A DNA stretch of 22,370 nt, from contig JASJQH010007063.1 of NCBI GenBank assembly GCA_040143965.1, forward strand, positions 1 to 22,370, given 5' to 3'. Below the pieces are notes generated by a model, which did not search any database, was not told the DNA's origin, and saw nothing but the letters and a program-made list of their open reading frames with translations. This DNA is from Basidiobolus ranarum (Eukaryota > Basidiobolomycota > Basidiobolomycetes > Basidiobolales). Both the position numbers and the translations under genes were made by a program. Below, one piece after another: positions 20,337-22,370 of this stretch (its first letter is position 1; every line of letters starts with the position of its first letter).

Positions 20337-22370
20337 ATGACCACTGAACACAAAAAGGTGGCTCCGTTATTGCGAGTCAAGGGCAGGAACCAACCAGTAG
20401 TCCGAAAATTTAAACCTTTACCAAATATTCCACAAGGTCATCGTGAGGCTATTGACGACGAAGTTCAAGACTCCGTTGATTTGAAAACTTCTCGTATCCC
20501 TTGCGTAAAACAAAGATATATAGTAGATATTAGTCAGAGTAGTGAAAGCAGCCCGAACATTGCACGACACCATCAAGCCAATACAAATTATGCAGGAAAC
20601 GTTGGTGTTGCAAGTGTCATTGAACAGGGTAACGCATTACGCTCTAATCAATCGAATAACTCGACTGCTTTCTTGAAGTCGCCCTCACAATACGATAGCC
20701 TGACTGTCAACAACCCTGAAGTCACGGTGCAAAATGAAATAATATCACCAAATCTAGCTTCTAGTGATTTGAAGCATTCCAGCATGCTAAAAAGTCCTAA
20801 CAATATCAGGAGCATTCATAGAGTTCGAAAACATAGTAAAGGTAGCTCACCACCTCTGCGAAGTAAAAAGAGTTCACCCTCGACCAAACCCAAAGTCTAC
20901 TTTAAGCGAGGGAAAATATCGCCAAAGTTTTCGAATTCAGAATCAAGAGACAGCAATAAGTCTGTTACACATAATCTACCTACTTTTGACATGAAGAGCA
21001 ATCCTAAAATTGCCATATTTAACGAGAATGACGAAGGACTCCATTCATCAAATCCAGCAAATGATGAAAGCATCGTCTCACCATCCTTGAAAGTTCAATA
21101 CCTGTGGAAAGATTTAGTTAAGAATTCAAAAATTCAATGTTCACAGCCATTGAGCCCCAAAGAGATTGAACGTCAAGAGACCATTTTTGAACTCGTTAAT
21201 ACCGAGAGCGATTACTTGAACTGTCTTTTTGTTCTAGTTGAGGTAGTATGTTCCTATAAATTTACGAGCGCTTTATAATGTTCGCTAATCGATTTTCGAT
21301 AGTTCTTTAAGAAACCGCTACTGGAGTTGGGAATTCTGAAGAATGAGAAACTCGTGGAGATCTTTGCAAATCTAGATGACATTCTAACATTCCACACTGA
21401 TCTATTCAAAGTATATGTTTCATTCGTCTCAGTGCGTTGCTTGCCCGAAACTAACATTACGCTCTATCACCAAGAGAATGGCCGCTGTATATAAGAAGCA
21501 GTTTCCTATCATCAACAAATTCGCATTTATCTTTGTCGAATGTGTAAGTATTGTATGATGGTTATCGTCGACTCAAATATTCTAATCACCAAGGCCCACC
21601 CTAAAGCTAGATCAAATGAGAGCATATTCCAAATTTGTGGTGAACTACAAAAGAAGTCTAAGCAAAGTTGCAGAGTTAAGACAGACAAATAAGCGGTTCA
21701 GTTGGTTTCTAGAAGTAAGTGAATCAATTTTGTGTGGATTGAGGCAAAATTCAAACCGACTCATTGCTACTAGCAACGGCATCAAAAGTCCGAATCTCGT
21801 AATCTGAGCTTGGAGAACCTTTTGTTAGAGCCCTTTCAGCGCCTTTGTCGATACCCTCTACTTTTTGAGGTATATATGATCTCTTAAATTGTTGTGTGAG
21901 AGTTTGAAGCTAAACAAAATTACAGAAAATACTTTCCTGTACAAACACAGATTCATCAGATCGCAGTGATATAGTGCAAGTGCTTTCTCGGATCCGAGGA
22001 GTAATTCAGGAAATCAATGAATCCAAAGAGCGATTTGAAATCAGAGAAGAGATGCATGTAGCTCAATTTAGGATCAAGGGGTTTGGTTATTTCGATTTCT
22101 TGACCCCCTCAAGAGAGCTAATCTTAGAGGGTGGGCTAACCTTTCTAAATGCCAAGGAAGTCGGTCAATCTCATGTTGTTAAGGTGTATAGACAAAGATC
22201 TCTCCCCTTGAGAGTATTTTTGTTTAACGATTGTATTTTACTTGCCAAACACCGAAATAAGAAGACTGGCGCCCAGTACAAAGCTATAGTCCCCCCCTCT
22301 CGAGTAACTCATGTACAGCCAGTGGAAGATGCCCATAACACAAGTAAATTTTCCTTGGATTTTATTTAGC
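20337..22370 (+). CDS. Rho guanine nucleotide exchange factor (DH-PH), 3' end uncertain
   Basis: This encodes a Dbl-family exchange factor that would load GTP onto Rho/Cdc42-type GTPases controlling polarity and wall growth. Exons are 20337-21245, 21303-21410, 21475-21543, 21607-21714, 21774-21869 and 21926 onward, all joined in phase 0; the second intron has a textbook ACTAAC branch site. Residues 1-270 are low-complexity, rich in Ser, Asn and Lys. The DH domain starts near 278 (ERQETIFELVNTESDYLNCL) and includes the hallmark LEPFQRLCRYPLLFE (416-430). The PH domain begins near 485 and shows VFLFNDCILLAKHR. The frame ends at a TAG at 22367-22369 after 577 residues, which would cut the PH domain short; a GTAAAT donor at 22344 suggests that the gene instead splices onward outside the window. 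No FYVE, SH3 or other extra domain is visible. Confidence 0.88.

Noticed and set aside
21411-21432. 22-nt intron in the RhoGEF gene
   Set aside because: Too short to splice. A 64-nt intron (21411-21474) with an ACTAAC branch site gives a better DH-domain join.

Overview
The window looks like nuclear DNA of a fungus, probably an early-diverging lineage (Mucoromycota or a neighbour); that placement is inference. The sequence is AT-rich. Genes are split by many short GT-AG introns of about 50-115 nt, often with CTAAC-like branch points, and sit on both strands. The gene set is fungal: a Crh-type GH16 cell-wall transglycosylase with a GPI-like tail, an NsdD/SUB-1-type GATA factor, a DGAT1-type acyltransferase and a RhoGEF. 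Exon boundaries below come from reading frames, splice consensus and known protein families, without transcript data.

Layout. 1-1121 (+): 3' part of a USP39/Sad1-type splicing protein. 1675-3000 (+): complete RAD51 in six exons. 3579-4616 (+): intronless TauD-type dioxygenase. 4771-6250 (-): DGAT1-like MBOAT acyltransferase, convergent with the dioxygenase. 7214-8587 (-): GATA factor with one C-terminal zinc finger. 8588-12800: a 4.2 kb gene-poor stretch holding a decayed TnpB/Fanzor-like nuclease gene, a diverged direct repeat, a short palindrome and a possible orphan exon. 12801-14175 (+): Crh-type glucanosyltransferase. 15112-15912 (+): unrecognised charged, nuclear-looking protein. 16233-19592 (-): DDT-WHIM chromatin protein of about 1020 residues. 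20337-22370 (+): RhoGEF (DH-PH), divergent from the DDT gene and cut by the window end.

The genes form no obvious pathway; this is ordinary mixed eukaryotic gene order. Three have nuclear roles (splicing, recombination, chromatin) and two concern the cell wall and morphogenesis (Crh enzyme, RhoGEF). The points most worth checking are the TnpB/Fanzor-like fossil, the DDT-WHIM protein whose N-terminus carries two SUMO-interaction-like motifs and a degenerate PCNA-box-like motif, and a DGAT1 whose FYxDWWN signature reads FYLPWWN. I saw no rRNA, convincing tRNA, CRISPR array or retrovirus-like element.
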